A stretch of DNA of 64,000 bases from Paracoccus wurundjeri (GTDB taxonomy: Bacteria > Pseudomonadota > Alphaproteobacteria > Rhodobacterales > Rhodobacteraceae), in NCBI RefSeq assembly GCF_030678915.1, contig NZ_JAUUTZ010000022.1, positions 1 through 64,000 of the forward strand, in the 5' to 3' direction. Below the pieces are notes generated by a model. The model searched no databases and was not told the origin of the DNA. It saw nothing but the letters and a program-made list of their open reading frames with translations. The translations under genes were made by a program, and so were the position numbers. Position 1 is the stretch's first letter; each line of letters starts with the position of its first letter. Below, piece by piece: positions 32,851 through 41,687 of the stretch.

Positions 32851-34340
32851 AACCGAATATTCTTGTTTTGATGGCGGATCAGCTATCAGGGGTGCTGTTT
32901 CCCGACGGCCCCGCCGATTTTCTGCATGCGCCCAATCTTCGACGATTGGCAGAACGCTCGACGCGGTTTGCCAATACCTATACCGGCAGCCCGCTTTGCG
33001 CCCCCGGGCGCGCCAGTTTCATGTCGGGGCAACTGCCCCGGCGCACGCGGGTCTATGACAACGCGGCCGAGTTCGCCTCGGACATCCCGACCTATGCGCA
33101 TCACCTGCGGCGGGCGGGATATCAGACCTGCCTGTCGGGCAAGATGCATTTCGTCGGCCCCGACCAGTTGCACGGATTCGAGGAACGGCTGACCACCGAT
33201 ATCTATCCCGCCGATTTCGGCTGGACCCCCGATTACCGCAAGCCGGGTGAGCGGATCGACTGGTGGTATCACAATCTCGGCTCGGTCACCGGCGCGGGCG
33301 TGGGTGAGATCAGCAATCAGCTCGAATATGACGACGAGGTTGCCTATAATGCCTGCCGCAAGCTTTATGATCTGGCGCGCGGCGGGGATGAGCGGCCTTG
33401 GTGCCTGACCGTCAGCTTTACCCATCCGCATGATCCCTATGTCGCGCGACGGAAATACTGGGATCTCTACGAAGATGCGCCCGAACTGGCCGCACCTCAG
33501 ACCCTTCCATACGAGGATCAGGACCCGCATTCGCAGCGGCTTATGGATGCCTCGGACTGGCGGGCCTTTGACATCACCGAAGATCATATCCGTCGGGCGC
33601 GGCGGGGTTATTTCGCCAATATCAGCTATATCGATGACAAGATCGGAGAGATTCTCGATGTGCTGGAAACGACCGGGCAAGAGGCGATCATCCTGTTCGT
33701 CTCGGATCACGGCGATATGCTGGGCGAGCGGGGATTGTGGTTCAAGATGAGCTTTTTCGAAGGCTCGGCGCGGGTGCCGCTGATGATCTCGGCTCCGGGG
33801 ATGGAACCCGGGCGCGTGGATCAGCCCGTCAGCACCATCGACGTTCTGCCGACGCTTTGCGACCTGGCCGGGTTGCCGCTGGACGAAATCGCGCCCTGGA
33901 CCGATGGGGTGTCTTTGGCCGATGGCGGCGCGGATCGGGGGCCGGTACCGATGGAATACGCGGCCGAGGGCAGTATCGCGCCACTGGTGGCGATACGGGA
34001 CGGGCGGTGGAAATATATCGCCTGCGACGCCGATCCCGAACTGCTTTACAATCTGGAAACGGATCCGGACGAACGGATCAATCTTGCCGGTGATCCCGCC
34101 CATGCGCGGGAATTGGAGCGGTTGCGGGATATGGCACGACACCGCTGGGATCTGGCGGCGTATGATTCCGAAGTGCGGCAGTCGCAGGCTCGCCGCTGGA
34201 TCGTTTACGAGGCCTTGCGGAACGGCTCCTATTATCCCTGGGACTATCAGCCGCTGATGCGCGCGTCCGAGCGTTATATGCGCAATCACATGGATCTGAA
34301 CGTGCTGGAGGAAAATCAGCGTTTCCCGCGCGGAGAATAA
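32847..34340 (+). CDS. betC: Choline-sulfatase
   Basis: A 497-residue type I sulfatase. The formylglycine motif is C51-A-P-G-R, preceded by a metal-binding MADQLSG at 9-15, and SDHGDMLGERGLWFKMSFFEGSARVPL gives the second metal and substrate region. No signal peptide is seen, as in cytoplasmic BetC. It hydrolyses choline-O-sulfate to choline and sulfate, supplying glycine betaine synthesis. The 4-bp overlap with choX supports a joint uptake-hydrolysis unit. Confidence 0.92.
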   Translation: MKPNILVLMADQLSGVLFPDGPADFLHAPNLRRLAERSTRFANTYTGSPLCAPGRASFMSGQLPRRTRVYDNAAEFASDIPTYAHHLRRAGYQTCLSGKMHFVGPDQLHGFEERLTTDIYPADFGWTPDYRKPGERIDWWYHNLGSVTGAGVGEISNQLEYDDEVAYNACRKLYDLARGGDERPWCLTVSFTHPHDPYVARRKYWDLYEDAPELAAPQTLPYEDQDPHSQRLMDASDWRAFDITEDHIRRARRGYFANISYIDDKIGEILDVLETTGQEAIILFVSDHGDMLGERGLWFKMSFFEGSARVPLMISAPGMEPGRVDQPVSTIDVLPTLCDLAGLPLDEIAPWTDGVSLADGGADRGPVPMEYAAEGSIAPLVAIRDGRWKYIACDADPELLYNLETDPDERINLAGDPAHARELERLRDMARHRWDLAAYDSEVRQSQARRWIVYEALRNGSYYPWDYQPLMRASERYMRNHMDLNVLEENQRFPRGE

Positions 34341-34345
34341 GCGAA

Positions 34346-34376
34346 GGGGCCGGAAGTTCCGGCCCCATTCGTTTTT
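34346..34376 (+). terminator. Intrinsic terminator after betC
   Basis: GGGGCCGGAA (34346-34355) and TTCCGGCCCC (34357-34366) are exact reverse complements around one base, followed by ATTCGTTTTT. It lies between the convergent betC and DUF2852 genes, 5 bp after the betC stop. Confidence 0.85.
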
Positions 34377-34377
34377 A

Positions 34378-34788
34378 TCACTGTTCCGACTTGGTGTCGC
34401 GCTGTTCCATGAACTGATCGAACTCTGCCTTGTCCTTGGCTTCGCGCAGCTTTTGCAGGAAGTCCATGAACTCGGAATGCTCGTCTTCCAACCGCTTCAG
34501 CGTTTCTTCGCGATAAGTGTCGAAAGCGGTATTGCCGGTGGGCGCGGAATGATAACGGCGATGGTGGTGATGACTGCGTTTGCTGCATCCAAACATGCGT
34601 TTACTCCAGATCATGTAAGCAAGAATGGCAAGACCGATGGGCCAGAAAGCGATGAAGCCCAGGATCATGGCAACGATCCACGCAGCTTTGCCGCGCTCGT
34701 CCAGCCAGTCTCTGACCCGCCCGACCGGACCCGGACCCGCATCCCGCGGCATCCTGAAACCGGTTATTTCACGCGAGGCACTGTGCAT
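34378..34788 (-). CDS. DUF2852 small membrane protein
   Basis: A 136-residue protein with one long hydrophobic hairpin-like segment (AAWIVAMILGFIAFWPIGLAILAYMIWSKRMFG). A His/Arg-rich loop (SHHHHRRYH) and a charged helical tail with EETLKRLEDEHSEFMDFLQKLREAKDKAEFDQFM follow. This layout is typical of DUF2852 proteins of Rhodobacterales and Rhizobiales, which have no assigned function. An AT-rich upstream region with TTAATGTTAATCAC probably holds its promoter. Confidence 0.85.
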   Translation of the reverse strand: MHSASREITGFRMPRDAGPGPVGRVRDWLDERGKAAWIVAMILGFIAFWPIGLAILAYMIWSKRMFGCSKRSHHHHRRYHSAPTGNTAFDTYREETLKRLEDEHSEFMDFLQKLREAKDKAEFDQFMEQRDTKSEQ

Positions 34789-34917
34789 TTTGATGAACTC
34801 CCTATGTTAATGTTAATCACATTTACATAAATGGGCACCACGCGACGCAGGTCAAGAGTTTTCGTCGATTTTTTTGAAACCATCCGGATCGGGCAGTCCA
34901 TGCCACCGGTGCGGTTA

Positions 34918-36237
34918 TTATCCGAACAACCGCACCAGTCCCAGCGTGATGGCGGGAAAGGCAATCAGTACCACGATACGGACAAGATCGCTAAGCAAAA
35001 AGGGCAACACGCCACGGAAGCTTTCGATCATCGGCACGTCTTTTGCCATCCCGTTGATGACAAAGACATTCATGCCGACCGGAGGCGTGATCAGCCCGAC
35101 CTCGACCACCACCACCGCAAGGATCCCGAACCAGATCAGCGTCTCTTCACGTGGCATGCCGAAATCCAGCCCGCCGATGATCGGGTAGAAGATCGGGATG
35201 GTCAGAAGCAGCATGGACATGGAATCCATCACACAGCCCAGCACCAGATACAGTGCCAGCATTGCCAGCAGAACCATCATCGGCGTCATGCCCGATTGCG
35301 AGATCGCATTGGCCATCAACATGGGGGTCTGGGTCTGGGCGAGGAAGGCGTTGAACATCTCGGCCCCCAGCAGGATCAGGAAGATCATCGCCGAGGTCGA
35401 TGCGGTTCCGCGCAGGCATGCCATCAACCCCGACAGGCGCAATCCACCATGCAGGAAAGCCAGCATTCCCGCGCCGAAGGCGCCAACCGCAGCGGCCTCG
35501 GTTGGCGTGAACCAGCCCCGATACATACCGGTGATCACCAATGTGAAGATCAGGATGATCGACCAGGTTTCCTTCAACGCGCCCAAACGCTCGGGCCAGC
35601 CTGCGCGCGGACCGGCAGGGCCGTCTTCGGGATGGCGCCAGACAAAAATCGCCACGGCCAGCATATAACCAAGGGCGGCCAGAACGCCCGGCACCATGGC
35701 GGCGACGAACATCTTGGCGATGTTCTGCTCGGCCATGAGCGCATAAAGGACAAGGATGACCGAGGGCGGAATCAGGATGCCCAGCGTGCCCCCTGCGGCA
35801 AGCGAGCCGGTCGCCAAAGCGCCCGAATAATTATAGCGCCGCATCTCGGGCAACGCGACCTGCCCCATTGTCGCCGCTGTGGCCAGAGAACTGCCGCAGA
35901 TCGCGCCGAATGCGGCGCAACCGCCGATCGAGGCCATGGCCAACCCGCCCCGGCGATGCCCAAGAAATGCGGCGGCGGTGCGGTACAGTGCCCGGCTCAT
36001 TCCGGCATGGGTGGCGAATTCGCCCATCAGCACGAAAAGCGGAATAACCGACAGCGAATAGGTCGAGAACTGGTAATAGGTCGAGGTCTTGAGAAAGGCG
36101 AGAAGCGGCGTGACCCCGCTGTAAAGGCCGTATCCGCCGATCCCCACCGACAGCATCGCGACGCCGATGGGCACCCGTATGACCATCAAGGCCAGAAGCG
36201 CGGCGAATCCGGTCAGCCCGGCGGCCAGCCCGCTCAT
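34918..36237 (-). CDS. dctM: TRAP transporter large permease DctM (pca operon)
   Basis: A 439-residue, about 12-helix integral membrane protein. TRAP-M landmarks include VPIGVAMLSVGIGGYGL, SVIPLFVLMGEFATHAGMSRALY, GGCAAFGAICGSSLATAATMGQVALPEM, and GLITPPVGMNVFVINGMAKDV near the C-terminus. The start overlaps the small-permease stop by 4 bp; reading further upstream only covers that gene. It is the last of ten minus-strand genes beginning at pobA, so import of an aromatic acid or a pathway intermediate is inferred. Confidence 0.92.
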   Translation of the reverse strand: MSGLAAGLTGFAALLALMVIRVPIGVAMLSVGIGGYGLYSGVTPLLAFLKTSTYYQFSTYSLSVIPLFVLMGEFATHAGMSRALYRTAAAFLGHRRGGLAMASIGGCAAFGAICGSSLATAATMGQVALPEMRRYNYSGALATGSLAAGGTLGILIPPSVILVLYALMAEQNIAKMFVAAMVPGVLAALGYMLAVAIFVWRHPEDGPAGPRAGWPERLGALKETWSIILIFTLVITGMYRGWFTPTEAAAVGAFGAGMLAFLHGGLRLSGLMACLRGTASTSAMIFLILLGAEMFNAFLAQTQTPMLMANAISQSGMTPMMVLLAMLALYLVLGCVMDSMSMLLLTIPIFYPIIGGLDFGMPREETLIWFGILAVVVVEVGLITPPVGMNVFVINGMAKDVPMIESFRGVLPFLLSDLVRIVVLIAFPAITLGLVRLFG

Positions 36238-36755
36238 TGCCGCGCCCCTTTCAGATGGGCAAGGAAGCTGGCGGCGCAGGTCACGGTCAACAGCGCCATC
36301 GCCGGAAGGATGATGATGAAGCTCCACCAGACCTGCACCGCCAGCACCATGGTCTGTTCGCCATATTGCCGCATTTCCAGCGCGCCATGGATCAGCCGCC
36401 ACAACAACAGCCCCGCGATCAGCAGATAGAGCAGCGAACCAAAGGCATCCATCAGATGGATCGCGCGCGGTCCGGCCTTTTGCGTAAAGAAATCGACCAC
36501 GACATTGCCGCCAGTCGCCTGACACCAGGGAAGAAAGCAGAAGATCGCGATCGCACTGCCAAGCTCGACCAGTTCGAAATCGCCGGGGATGGGTTTGCCG
36601 ATGATGCCGCGCAGCACCACGCTGGTCACGGTCATCAGCATCATGGCCAATAATGTCACTCCCCCGATAGCAGCGAATCCCTTGCAGGCAGCAAGAAGCC
36701 AGCCGGGCAAGCTGATCGGTGACGCGGCTTCGCTGAAAATCTCTGTATCGGCCAT
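36234..36755 (-). CDS. dctQ: TRAP transporter small permease DctQ (pca operon)
   Basis: A 173-residue protein with four membrane helices. The family hallmark is a first helix followed by RGIIGKPIPGDFELVELGSAIAIFCFLPWCQATGGNVVVDFFT. Helices three and four lie at LMDAFGSLLYLLIAGLLLWRLI and WWSFIIILPAMALLTVTCAASFL. It forms the membrane complex with DctM. The start MADTEIFSEA was chosen because it lies just after the dctP stop with a good GGAGGAG ribosome binding site. Confidence 0.9.
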   Translation of the reverse strand: MADTEIFSEAASPISLPGWLLAACKGFAAIGGVTLLAMMLMTVTSVVLRGIIGKPIPGDFELVELGSAIAIFCFLPWCQATGGNVVVDFFTQKAGPRAIHLMDAFGSLLYLLIAGLLLWRLIHGALEMRQYGEQTMVLAVQVWWSFIIILPAMALLTVTCAASFLAHLKGARQ

Positions 36756-36774
36756 GGCTTCTCCTCCCGGTCGC

Positions 36775-37800
36775 TTACTCGGCCTGCGCGGCGTCCAGCA
36801 TCGCCTGCGCGTCATCCAGGATCGCCTGACCGTTCAGCCCGGCATCAGTGGTCGATTTGACCCAGGCGTCGATGACCGGCTGCGTCGCCTCGCGCCATTT
36901 GGCGACCTCTTCCTCGGGCAGGACGGTGATATTGCCGCCCGCGTCCAGCGCCTTCTGTCGCTCTTCATCCTCGGCGGCGTCGAATGCCGCGCCTGCGAGT
37001 TCGGCCAGCGCCGCGCCGGTCGTCTCGTCGATGACCGCCTTCAGATCATCCGGCAGTCCGTCATATTTGCCCCTGTTCATCACAAGCGCCATGACCGAGG
37101 TGGACAGCCCGCCATTCTCGACCCCGATTTCGGCATGTTCCTTGGCGACGCTTTCGATCCTCAGACTGCCGAAGACCTCCCATGGGATCACCGCTCCGTC
37201 GATGACACCGGTGGTCAGGGCCTGAGGCACCTCGGGTACCGGCATGCCGACCGCGGTCGCGCCAAGCGCGTTCAGCCCCTCGGTCATGGTGCGCGAGGGG
37301 GCACGCAGTTTCAGCCCTGACAGGTCCTCAAGCGAGGCAACCGGCTTGCCATTGGTGTGAATCTTGTAAGCGGCAGGCGCATGAATCAGCAGCGGATGCA
37401 CGTCCTTCAGCTCATCGCCCATATATTTCGCCTGAAATTCCTGAAGCGCAGCGGTCGTCTGGGTTGCGGTGCCCGACATGAAGGGCAGTTCGAACACTTC
37501 GGAAACCGGGAACCGCCCCGGCGTATAGCCAAGCAGGGTCCATGAGATATCAACGATCCCGTCGCGCGCCTGATCGTAAAGCTGTGGCGGCTTGCCGCCA
37601 AGCTGCATCGAGGGGTAAAGCTGCACGTCGATGCGGCCCTCGGATTTCTCCTCGACCTGTTTTTCCCACGGCACGAGCACATCCTTGTGCATCGGCGCAT
37701 CGGCAGACAGGAAATGGTGAACGCGCAGCGTCACCTCCTGCGCGGTGGCCACGCCTGTCGCGGCGATACATATCGCGGCGGATAGCAGCAGTTTCTTCAT
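36775..37800 (-). CDS. dctP: TRAP transporter substrate-binding protein DctP (pca operon)
   Basis: A 341-residue periplasmic protein. The signal peptide MKKLLLSAAICIAATGVATA is followed by QEVTLRVHHFLSADAPMHKDVLVPW. The conserved ligand arginine region reads DLSGLKLRAPSRTMTEGLNALGATAVGMPVPEVPQALTTGVIDGAVIPWE. The R in KLRAP is the expected carboxylate anchor. The gene follows pcaB by 21 bp on the same strand, which ties the transporter to protocatechuate catabolism. Confidence 0.9.
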   Translation of the reverse strand: MKKLLLSAAICIAATGVATAQEVTLRVHHFLSADAPMHKDVLVPWEKQVEEKSEGRIDVQLYPSMQLGGKPPQLYDQARDGIVDISWTLLGYTPGRFPVSEVFELPFMSGTATQTTAALQEFQAKYMGDELKDVHPLLIHAPAAYKIHTNGKPVASLEDLSGLKLRAPSRTMTEGLNALGATAVGMPVPEVPQALTTGVIDGAVIPWEVFGSLRIESVAKEHAEIGVENGGLSTSVMALVMNRGKYDGLPDDLKAVIDETTGAALAELAGAAFDAAEDEERQKALDAGGNITVLPEEEVAKWREATQPVIDAWVKSTTDAGLNGQAILDDAQAMLDAAQAE

Positions 37801-37821
37801 GTTCAGTCCTCCCATGACTGG

Positions 37822-39102
37822 TCAGGAACGGGCCTGTGCCGGCGCGTCTCCGATGTTGTTTTCGAATGCGAGAATCTCTGCCCAGTCATGACCGGGAACG
37901 ATACGCGACAGGGCCTCGGGCAAGGTTTCCCTGCCATTCACGTCCATCTCCGCCAATGCCTGCCGGACAAGTGCCAGCGCCTGATCGCGCGGCATGGAAC
38001 GGGCCAGATAAAATCCCGCGGCCTCGGCAAGCATAGCGCCGCGATCGGCGGCAAAGGTCCGGACTATCGCAGCCTGATCGGCGGAAAGCGAGTCCACCAG
38101 TGTGGTCGCCAGACGCAGCGCCGCGCCGCTATGGATCACCATGCCCGGCAACACCCGCCATTCGATCCCCAGCGCCGAGCCGTCGCGCTCCTGCGCATGA
38201 ACCATTGCCTGATGGATCGTGCCGACCGCACCCGCGTTCAGCCTTGCAATCGTGACAAGGGTTTCGGCCGCGACCGGATTGGATTTCTGCGGCATGGTCG
38301 AGGATGCTCCGCCCGTTCCGGCCTTAACCTCGGCAATCTCTGACTGACCCAGAAGGATCAGATCCGCGCCCATCTTGCCCAAAGACCCGCACAGCATCGC
38401 CAGCCACCCGGCGAGTTCGGCAATATTGTCGCGGGCGGAATGCCAGGGCACATCATCCGCGCCCAGGTTCAGCTCTTCAGCCAATGCCTGACGCACCCTT
38501 GCCATATCCGGCCCAAGCGCCGCGCCCGTCCCCGCCGCGCCATGAAACGAGACCTTGAACAACCTGACGCGCAGTTCCGCCAACCGCGCCAGATGCCGCC
38601 GCAAAGGCGCGCGCCAGACGGCGATCTTCGCGCCAAGCGTGGTCGGTGCGGCAAGCTGAAAACGTGTTCGCGCGGGGATTGCGCGATCCGCGAAACATTC
38701 CGCCTTCGCCGCAAGCTGTTTTTCAAGTTTGACAAGCCGTTCCTCGATGATCCGCAACGCCTCGACCAGACAGATAACCAGCGCCGTATCCTCGATATCC
38801 TGCGAGGTGGCGCCGAAATGCACCCAGTCGGCATTCTCGCCGCATTGCTTTTTCAGGGCAGTCGCCACGGCCTGCGCCGCAATACCCGCCCGCATCGTCG
38901 GCCCAAGCAGATCGGCGGGATCGATCCGCCGTTTCTCGATCCGTGCCACGATCTCCGCCGCAGCCTTGGCCGGGATGATCCCCAGCCTGCCCTGACAACG
39001 CGCCAGCGCGGATTCGACAAGGCAGATGGCATTGATCTGACAGGGCGCGGTCATCAACCGCTCCAGATCCTCATCCCCGAAAAGCCCATCCGTCAGCATC
39101 AT
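37822..39102 (-). CDS. pcaB: 3-carboxy-cis,cis-muconate cycloisomerase
   Basis: A 426-residue member of the fumarase/aspartase superfamily. The signature GGASSTMPQKSNPVAAE carries the flexible catalytic loop serine. VHFGATSQDIEDTA is conserved region C2, and GAAGTGAALG lies between. It cyclises 3-carboxymuconate to 4-carboxymuconolactone. The length is near that of long PcaB proteins, with the C-terminal cyclase domain present. It overlaps the BKACE gene by 4 bp, so those two are translationally coupled. Confidence 0.9.
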   Translation of the reverse strand: MMLTDGLFGDEDLERLMTAPCQINAICLVESALARCQGRLGIIPAKAAAEIVARIEKRRIDPADLLGPTMRAGIAAQAVATALKKQCGENADWVHFGATSQDIEDTALVICLVEALRIIEERLVKLEKQLAAKAECFADRAIPARTRFQLAAPTTLGAKIAVWRAPLRRHLARLAELRVRLFKVSFHGAAGTGAALGPDMARVRQALAEELNLGADDVPWHSARDNIAELAGWLAMLCGSLGKMGADLILLGQSEIAEVKAGTGGASSTMPQKSNPVAAETLVTIARLNAGAVGTIHQAMVHAQERDGSALGIEWRVLPGMVIHSGAALRLATTLVDSLSADQAAIVRTFAADRGAMLAEAAGFYLARSMPRDQALALVRQALAEMDVNGRETLPEALSRIVPGHDWAEILAFENNIGDAPAQARS

Positions 39103-39932
39103 GGCGCATGCAATCCCAATATCTGCCGCGCCTGCCGGAAATCGGCGACCGGCCGTTCATATTTCCCGCATAATTCAACCGCCCGCCGCACAAGCGCAGC
39201 ATTGGACGGGGCCAGCTCCTCCCTGCTCAGCCGGACATTATCCTCCAGCCCGGTGCGGGCGTGACCGCCCGCAGAAATCGCCCATTCATTCACGACGATC
39301 TGGTTCGCACCGATCCCGGCGGCGCACCAGGGCGCATCCTCGCCGAACAGGCGCTTGACGGTGTGGATGTAGAAATCAAACACCTCGCGGTCGCCCGGCA
39401 TCGCGTTCTTCACACCCATCACGAATTGCACATAGGGCCGGTCCTTGATCCGGCCGTCCTGATGCATCTTTGCCGCCTGAAAGATATGTGAGAGATCGAA
39501 AGCCTCGATCTCGGGCTTGACCCCATGCGCGATCATCTCGGATGCCAGCCAGTCCACCAGATCGGGCGGGTTCTCATAGACCCGCGCGGGAAAATTGTTC
39601 GACCCCACCGAAAGCGAGGCCATGTCGGGGCACAGGGGCAGCATCCCGCCCCGCGCCTGCCCGGCACCGGAACGCCCGCCAGTCGAGAATTGCAGGATCA
39701 TACCGGGGCAATGTTTCTTCAGCCCTTCTTTCAATGCGGCGAAACGCGCGGGATCGCTGGTCGGTTTGCCCTCGTCGTCGCGGACATGACAATGGGCGAT
39801 AGTCGCGCCGGCTTCAAAGGCTTCCTGCGTGGATTCGATCTGCTCGCTGACCGAAACCGGCACGGCGGGATTGTTTTCCTTGGTCGGCAAGGAACCGGTA
39901 ATCGCCACGCAGATGATGCAGGGATTCGTCAT
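39099..39932 (-). CDS. Beta-keto acid cleavage enzyme (BKACE, DUF849)
   Basis: A 277-residue TIM-barrel protein. Residues align closely with those of the characterised 3-keto-5-aminohexanoate cleavage enzyme: zinc ligands H47, H49 (AHCHVRD) and E230, plus S83, E143, R226 and D231 (RTGLED). BKACE enzymes transfer an acyl group: beta-keto acid plus acetyl-CoA gives acetoacetate plus a new acyl-CoA. Between pcaG and pcaB the obvious substrate is 3-oxoadipate, giving succinyl-CoA and acetoacetate. That assignment is inference; the family also acts on many other keto acids. Confidence 0.88.
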   Translation of the reverse strand: MTNPCIICVAITGSLPTKENNPAVPVSVSEQIESTQEAFEAGATIAHCHVRDDEGKPTSDPARFAALKEGLKKHCPGMILQFSTGGRSGAGQARGGMLPLCPDMASLSVGSNNFPARVYENPPDLVDWLASEMIAHGVKPEIEAFDLSHIFQAAKMHQDGRIKDRPYVQFVMGVKNAMPGDREVFDFYIHTVKRLFGEDAPWCAAGIGANQIVVNEWAISAGGHARTGLEDNVRLSREELAPSNAALVRRAVELCGKYERPVADFRQARQILGLHAP

Positions 39933-39941
39933 GATCGGGCC

Positions 39942-40562
39942 TCAGATATCGAAGAACACGGTTTCATCATCGCCCTGTAACCGGATATCGAACCGGTAGA
40001 CCGGGATGCCATCGCGCATGGCGCGGGCAGCGATCAGGGTCGCGCGGCGATGTTCCCATTCGATCAGGTTCAGGACCGGATCGGCGGCATTGGCGGATTC
40101 CTCGTCGGTGAAATACATCCGTGTATTCAGGCCGATATTGATCCCGCGCGAGACGATCCAGAAATTCAGATGCGGCGCCATTTGCCTGCCGCCTCGCCCC
40201 ATGACCGCGCCCGGCTTTATGGTGTCGAACCCCCATTCGCCGGTTTCGAAATCGCTGATGACCCGACCCCAGCCGCGAAAACCGTCTTCCACCGCGCCAC
40301 CTCCTTCGGGATGGGCGTAATGCCCGGCGGCATTCGCCTGCCAGACCTCAAGCAGGACATCCCTGACTGGCGATCCCATCCCATCGAGGACGCAACCCTC
40401 GACCCGGATACGCTCGCCTGCCGCGTTCGGGCCAGCGATATCCTTGCCCAGTTCCTGCCCGTAAATCTCGAAGCCCGCATCCTTCGGGGCAAGGCCGATA
40501 TGAACATATGGCCCCGCCGTCTGAGATGCGGTTTCGCGCAGATAATCCAGTTTCTGCGGCAT
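39942..40562 (-). CDS. pcaG: Protocatechuate 3,4-dioxygenase alpha subunit
   Basis: A 206-residue intradiol dioxygenase alpha chain starting MPQKLDYLRETASQTAGPYVHIGL. It has the beta-sandwich core (RIRVEGCVLDGMGSPVRDVLLEVWQANAAGHY, FEIGEWGFDTIKPG-like FETGEWGFDTIKPGAV). The metal-ligand tyrosines and histidines are not kept in the active pattern, as expected of alpha chains (HLNFWIVSRGIN in place of RPAHIH). It pairs with PcaH. The start lies one base after the pcaH stop; the frame upstream only overlaps pcaH. Confidence 0.93.
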   Translation of the reverse strand: MPQKLDYLRETASQTAGPYVHIGLAPKDAGFEIYGQELGKDIAGPNAAGERIRVEGCVLDGMGSPVRDVLLEVWQANAAGHYAHPEGGGAVEDGFRGWGRVISDFETGEWGFDTIKPGAVMGRGGRQMAPHLNFWIVSRGINIGLNTRMYFTDEESANAADPVLNLIEWEHRRATLIAARAMRDGIPVYRFDIRLQGDDETVFFDI

Positions 40563-40563
40563 G

Positions 40564-41286
40564 TCAGTTCCCCTCCAGCCGGTTCTCGAACAAGGTCGAG
40601 CGCCTGCCCCGCAGCACGATGTCGAACTTATAGGTAATCGCATCCAGCGGAATAGTCGCGTTCAGGTCAAGCCTTGCGATCAGCTGCTCGATGGCCTCCG
40701 GGTCCGGGATTGTCTTGACGATGGGGCAATGCGGGATCAGCGGATCGCCTTCGAAGTAAAGCTGGGTGATCAGCCGTTGGGCGAAAGCCGAGCCGAAGAC
40801 CGAAACATGGATATGCGCGGGACGCCAGCTATTGACCCAGTTGCGCCACGGATAGGCCCCGGGCTTGATAGTCCGGAAAAAATAATTGCCGTTATCATCC
40901 GTCAGGGTTCGCCCGCAGCCGCCGAAATTCGGATCAAGCGCGCCCAGGTAAGTGTCCTTCCTGTGCCGATAACGACCCGAGGCATTGGCCTGCCAGATCT
41001 CGACCAGCGTCTTCGGCACCGGGCGCGCGTTCTCATCCAGAACCCGGCCATGCAGGATGATCCGTTCGCCCACCGGATCGCCGCCATGCGGGAAATTGCG
41101 GACCAGATCGTTATCCAGCGGATCGATGTCACGATGCCCGAATACCGGCCCGGTAATCTCGCTGGCCGAATTTTGCAGCGAAATCAGCGGCAGGCGCGGG
41201 CTGCGTGAGACCGAGGTCTTGTAATCCGGCGCATAGGCGGGCGGGTGCAGGGTCCGGTCCCGCTGATAATATTCGGCTGGCTTCAT
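40564..41286 (-). CDS. pcaH: Protocatechuate 3,4-dioxygenase beta subunit
   Basis: A 240-residue catalytic chain. The non-heme Fe(III) ligands are readable: Y106 (GRYRH), Y145 (KPGAYPWRN), H158 and H160 (RPAHIH). The spacings of 39, 13 and 2 equal those of the Pseudomonas enzyme (108, 147, 160, 162). It cleaves protocatechuate between the hydroxyls to 3-carboxy-cis,cis-muconate. It overlaps pcaC by 4 bp upstream and is followed directly by pcaG. Confidence 0.95.
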   Translation of the reverse strand: MKPAEYYQRDRTLHPPAYAPDYKTSVSRSPRLPLISLQNSASEITGPVFGHRDIDPLDNDLVRNFPHGGDPVGERIILHGRVLDENARPVPKTLVEIWQANASGRYRHRKDTYLGALDPNFGGCGRTLTDDNGNYFFRTIKPGAYPWRNWVNSWRPAHIHVSVFGSAFAQRLITQLYFEGDPLIPHCPIVKTIPDPEAIEQLIARLDLNATIPLDAITYKFDIVLRGRRSTLFENRLEGN

Positions 41287-41687
41287 TGGCTGACCCCCTC
41301 GTTACGGTCCGATTTGGCGTCCATCTCGGCATAGGTCTGTTTCGCCAGCTTCAACGCATGGTTCGCACGCGGAACACCGGCATAGATGGCGACATGCTGA
41401 AACGCCTCCAGCACATCCTGACGCGATGCGCCGGTGCGGGTGGTGGCGCGGATATGCATCGGGATCTCCTCGAAATTCCCCGTCGCGGCCAGCAGCGCAA
41501 GGGTCAGCATGGATCGGTCACGGCGGCTGATCCCGTCACCGGCCCAGACGGTGCCCCAGGCAGAGCTGGTGATAAGATCCTGAAACGGCGTGTCGATATC
41601 CGATTTTGCGGCCTCGGCACGGTCGACATGTTCGTCACCCAGCACTTCGCGGCGAACCCGCATGCCGATGTCAAAACGGTCAGACAT
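41283..41687 (-). CDS. pcaC: 4-carboxymuconolactone decarboxylase
   Basis: A 134-residue CMD/AhpD-fold protein starting MSDRFDIGMRVRREVLGDEHVDRA. SAWGTVWAGDGISRRDRSMLTLALLAATGN and EIPMHIRATTRTGASRQDVLEAFQHVAIYAGVPRANHALKLAK are the family's two conserved blocks; the His in MHIRA and the second-block region line the active site. It decarboxylates 4-carboxymuconolactone to 3-oxoadipate enol-lactone. The start overlaps the pcaD end by 8 bp. Confidence 0.94.
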   Translation of the reverse strand: MSDRFDIGMRVRREVLGDEHVDRAEAAKSDIDTPFQDLITSSAWGTVWAGDGISRRDRSMLTLALLAATGNFEEIPMHIRATTRTGASRQDVLEAFQHVAIYAGVPRANHALKLAKQTYAEMDAKSDRNEGVSQ

